Positions 62,015 to 64,000 of a stretch of 64,000 nucleotides of DNA are shown here, piece by piece. Both the position numbers and the translations under genes were made by a program. Origin of the DNA: Kumtagia sp044326205 (GTDB lineage: Bacteria > Pseudomonadota > Alphaproteobacteria > Rhizobiales > Rhizobiaceae); the NCBI RefSeq assembly GCF_044326205.1, contig NZ_JBIRCY010000001.1, positions 248,001 to 312,000 on the forward strand. Reading direction: 5' to 3'. The notes under the pieces are model-generated. The model ran no database searches. It was not told the origin of the DNA and saw only the letters and a list, made by a program, of their open reading frames with translations. The stretch's first letter is position 1. Each line of letters opens with the position of its first letter.

Positions 62015-64000
62015 TCAGGAGATACCTGCATTTCGACGGCGCGCAAGCAGCAGCCGAACCTGCTGTACCATCACGAACGAAAGTACCAGAAGCACCATTG
62101 CCGCAAATGCGACCACGGTCGTCGACGCTTCCGGCGATGTATCCTTTTGTCCAGCGACAGGATCGACGTAGCTGAAGTCATAGGTCAACCACATGCTTCT
62201 TTTCATTTCCTCCACCGTCTTCAGATAATCGGCCACCTCGGTGGCCGGCACCTGATCGGCGGGAGTCTTCAGCGTCCAACTGATCTCGAATTCGGACGGG
62301 GTGCTCGACCAGTTGGTTCTGAGTTCCGCATAAGGTTTCAGGATGTCGATAAGGCCGGCTGGGCCGCTGAACCTGGCTCGAAGATTGGTTACGGTTGCGC
62401 GGTGCCGCTTGTAGACCGACCGGCCGACATAGACCGGCGCCGTCCTGCCGACGGCGCTTGGCGTCGGAAAATTCTCAACGCCGAGATCCGCCTTCAGTTC
62501 GAAAGCGCTCGCCAGCTTTTCCTTATCGAGCGCCGCGGCCGGCAATTGATAGGCCTCGGTGACGATCACGACATTGCGGTCGCGGTCGTCACTGCTGATG
62601 GCCGGCCTGTCGCTGGTCATTCCGGCATACTGGCGGTTGTAATATTCGAGATAGGTGTCGCTGAGCTTCGATATCGACTCGCTCGCCAGCCGGTAGCGCA
62701 TCGTATCCGCATCGCGGTCGCGGTAGGTTGTCGTCACTGCAAGCGTCAGTGGAGCACCGGGCGTCTTCGGGAATTCGAAACGCTCGTCGATGAATGTCGT
62801 GGGCTCGGGATAGATCTGGCGTTCGATCTTCTCCATTGATGCGCCGGACGGAACCATCGGAAGGGCAAAGCCGAAATCCGGGGAAACCATATCCTGTGCG
62901 CGGCCACCTTGCAGGTAGTTGGTCGCGTCAAGCCAGTAGACCTTGCCGCCGATGACGGCCTTGACGATGACGTGGTCGAAGGCGCCGAGAGCCGGCAAGG
63001 CGTCGCCGAGAGCATAACCCCTGTCGATGTCGGTCAGAGCCGGGTAAGCCTCGATGCCTAGCCTCTTCAGACTGGAGGCCAGCAGAAGGGCCTTGTCCTT
63101 GCAGTCGCCAAAACCGCTGGCGACCACGGTCGCAGGATCGCGCGGAATGTAGGAGCCAGCGCCCATCGAGAGGCTGACATAACGAATCTCGTCCTGGACG
63201 AGGCGTGTCGCCTCGACCAGGCGGTCTTCCGCCGTGGGGAACCGCTTCGCAATATCATCGATCTTTGCAGCAAAGTCTGAGGGCAGGTCCTCCGCCGTCT
63301 GGTAATGCGGCAGCACCGCGTCGACGATATCCTGCCAGTTCATCGTCGAGGTCAGCTCGACATATCCATAGTCCAGCCGGTCGGGGGGCAGGTTGTCCTG
63401 GCGCTTTGCCGGATTCGGATTGTGGAACTCCCAGGAATACACAGTATCAGAGCCGTTTGTGGCTGTCGGCGAAGCCGCGTAAGCCCTCACGCCTCGGACG
63501 TGAAGCGGCATCGACGTGGGCCATATGAGCTTCTCCCTCAACAGGGCGACAGGCTCGTACCACTGGACAGCGATCCTGTCATAAAGCAGGCCCTTTCCGA
63601 CGATGGGTGTGCGCTCGACGGTCTTGGCGATGTCGATGATGTCGCCGACGCGGACCTCGCCGATGTCGGCGTAAGCGCTTAGGCGGCCGTCGAATATGCC
63701 TCGCTCGGCGTCCTTCTCCCGGCGGAACACATCGAATTTCGTCTGCGGCAACCGATCGAGGACCACACCGTCACGGATGATATGGAGGCGATTCACCGTG
63801 ATCCTGTGGATCGCCGGATCGAACTCGAAGTTTATGGCCGCCCCGGATTCAAGGCCGGACCGATCGACGATTTTGTAGGCCGTGCGATCAAAAGACGTAA
63901 AACCATCGGGCCGATGCTTGATCTGGTAATCGGAAAGGAGTTGCGAAAGACCGTTCTGGATCTGGTTTTCACGGGACGGGTCGGGGGCCGGCAACTCGAC
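62015..64000 (-). CDS. DUF3857/transglutaminase-like membrane protein, 5' end beyond the window
   Basis: About 660 residues visible; the frame is open to the right edge and no signal peptide is seen yet, so the true start lies outside. The DUF3857 domain is followed by a transglutaminase core with cysteine in G-D-C-K-D-K-A, a histidine in F-D-H-V-I-V and an aspartate in W-L-D-A-T-N. A C-terminal membrane helix (about 22 residues, V-V-A-F-A-A-M-V-L-L-V-L) anchors it. Periplasmic protease- or crosslinking-like role is inferred from the fold; substrate unknown. Confidence 0.88.
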   Translation of the reverse strand, partial: VELPAPDPSRENQIQNGLSQLLSDYQIKHRPDGFTSFDRTAYKIVDRSGLESGAAINFEFDPAIHRITVNRLHIIRDGVVLDRLPQTKFDVFRREKDAERGIFDGRLSAYADIGEVRVGDIIDIAKTVERTPIVGKGLLYDRIAVQWYEPVALLREKLIWPTSMPLHVRGVRAYAASPTATNGSDTVYSWEFHNPNPAKRQDNLPPDRLDYGYVELTSTMNWQDIVDAVLPHYQTAEDLPSDFAAKIDDIAKRFPTAEDRLVEATRLVQDEIRYVSLSMGAGSYIPRDPATVVASGFGDCKDKALLLASSLKRLGIEAYPALTDIDRGYALGDALPALGAFDHVIVKAVIGGKVYWLDATNYLQGGRAQDMVSPDFGFALPMVPSGASMEKIERQIYPEPTTFIDERFEFPKTPGAPLTLAVTTTYRDRDADTMRYRLASESISKLSDTYLEYYNRQYAGMTSDRPAISSDDRDRNVVIVTEAYQLPAAALDKEKLASAFELKADLGVENFPTPSAVGRTAPVYVGRSVYKRHRATVTNLRARFSGPAGLIDILKPYAELRTNWSSTPSEFEISWTLKTPADQVPATEVADYLKTVEEMKRSMWLTYDFSYVDPVAGQKDTSPEASTTVVAFAAMVLLVLSFVMVQQVRLLLARRRNAGIS

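Overview
The window is high-GC, densely coded chromosomal DNA from an alphaproteobacterium, almost certainly a member of the Rhizobiales (Mesorhizobium/Phyllobacteriaceae-like). Supporting signs are an RcdA homologue preceded by perfect CtrA boxes, a CenR-type response regulator, OpgC, a monofunctional transglycosylase next to rpmF, a cysteine-free L31 next to an ABC exporter, and 5-formyltetrahydrofolate cyclo-ligase followed closely by a YmdB-type phosphoesterase and TerC. I saw no insertion sequence, prophage, CRISPR array, rRNA or tRNA.

Layout. 1-3.4 kb: a frameshifted T4-Rnl1-like RNA ligase behind what looks like a complete transcription attenuator, then ruvA, ruvC and rcdA. 3.4-9.5 kb: a small haem-oxidase-like membrane protein, an acyl-CoA synthetase, a PNPOx-fold protein with divergent LysR regulator, OpgC and a TauE/SafE permease. 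9.6-13.9 kb: ThiE-like protein, Sel1-repeat protein, a polar amino-acid permease and binding protein, and an L,D-transpeptidase. 14-16.6 kb: CenR-like regulator, cNMP-binding protein, GNAT, exonuclease III. 16.9-21.2 kb: a MoxR ATPase and a VWA protein separated by 2.2 kb carrying a GNAT and a VapBC45-type toxin-antitoxin pair. 21.3-25.6 kb: msrB, an MBL-fold gene with an in-frame stop, two small membrane proteins, rpmF, mtgA and a polyprenyl synthase. 26-33.5 kb: hybrid histidine kinase, lytic transglycosylase, ispG, then a TetR-controlled FAD monooxygenase/RidA unit with tandem palindromic operators. 33.5-43.4 kb: an MFS exporter, an RND pump with adaptor, and a two-subunit molybdenum hydroxylase with divergent TetR. 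43.4-48.7 kb: patatin, 3-hydroxybutyrate dehydrogenase, 5-FCL, a membrane protein, YmdB-like phosphoesterase and TerC. 48.7-51.4 kb: a cluster of SRPBCC, VOC and DUF1428 proteins with a divergent ArsR regulator. 51.8-64 kb: an unknown protein, exported MBL protein, YebC plus SelW-like protein, a YceI/OmpA-caspase operon, rpmE, an ABC exporter, a VapBC pair, an M20 peptidase and a DUF3857/transglutaminase protein that runs off the right edge.

Most of the window is conserved housekeeping. The strongest candidate for something undescribed is at 1.0-1.25 kb: promoter, 32-codon leader ORF, antiterminator and terminator packed directly in front of an RNA-repair-type ligase. Others are the double CtrA boxes at rcdA, the periplasmic caspase with a C-terminal CxxCH haem motif made with a YceI-OmpA fusion protein, and the toxin-antitoxin cargo that splits moxR from its VWA partner.
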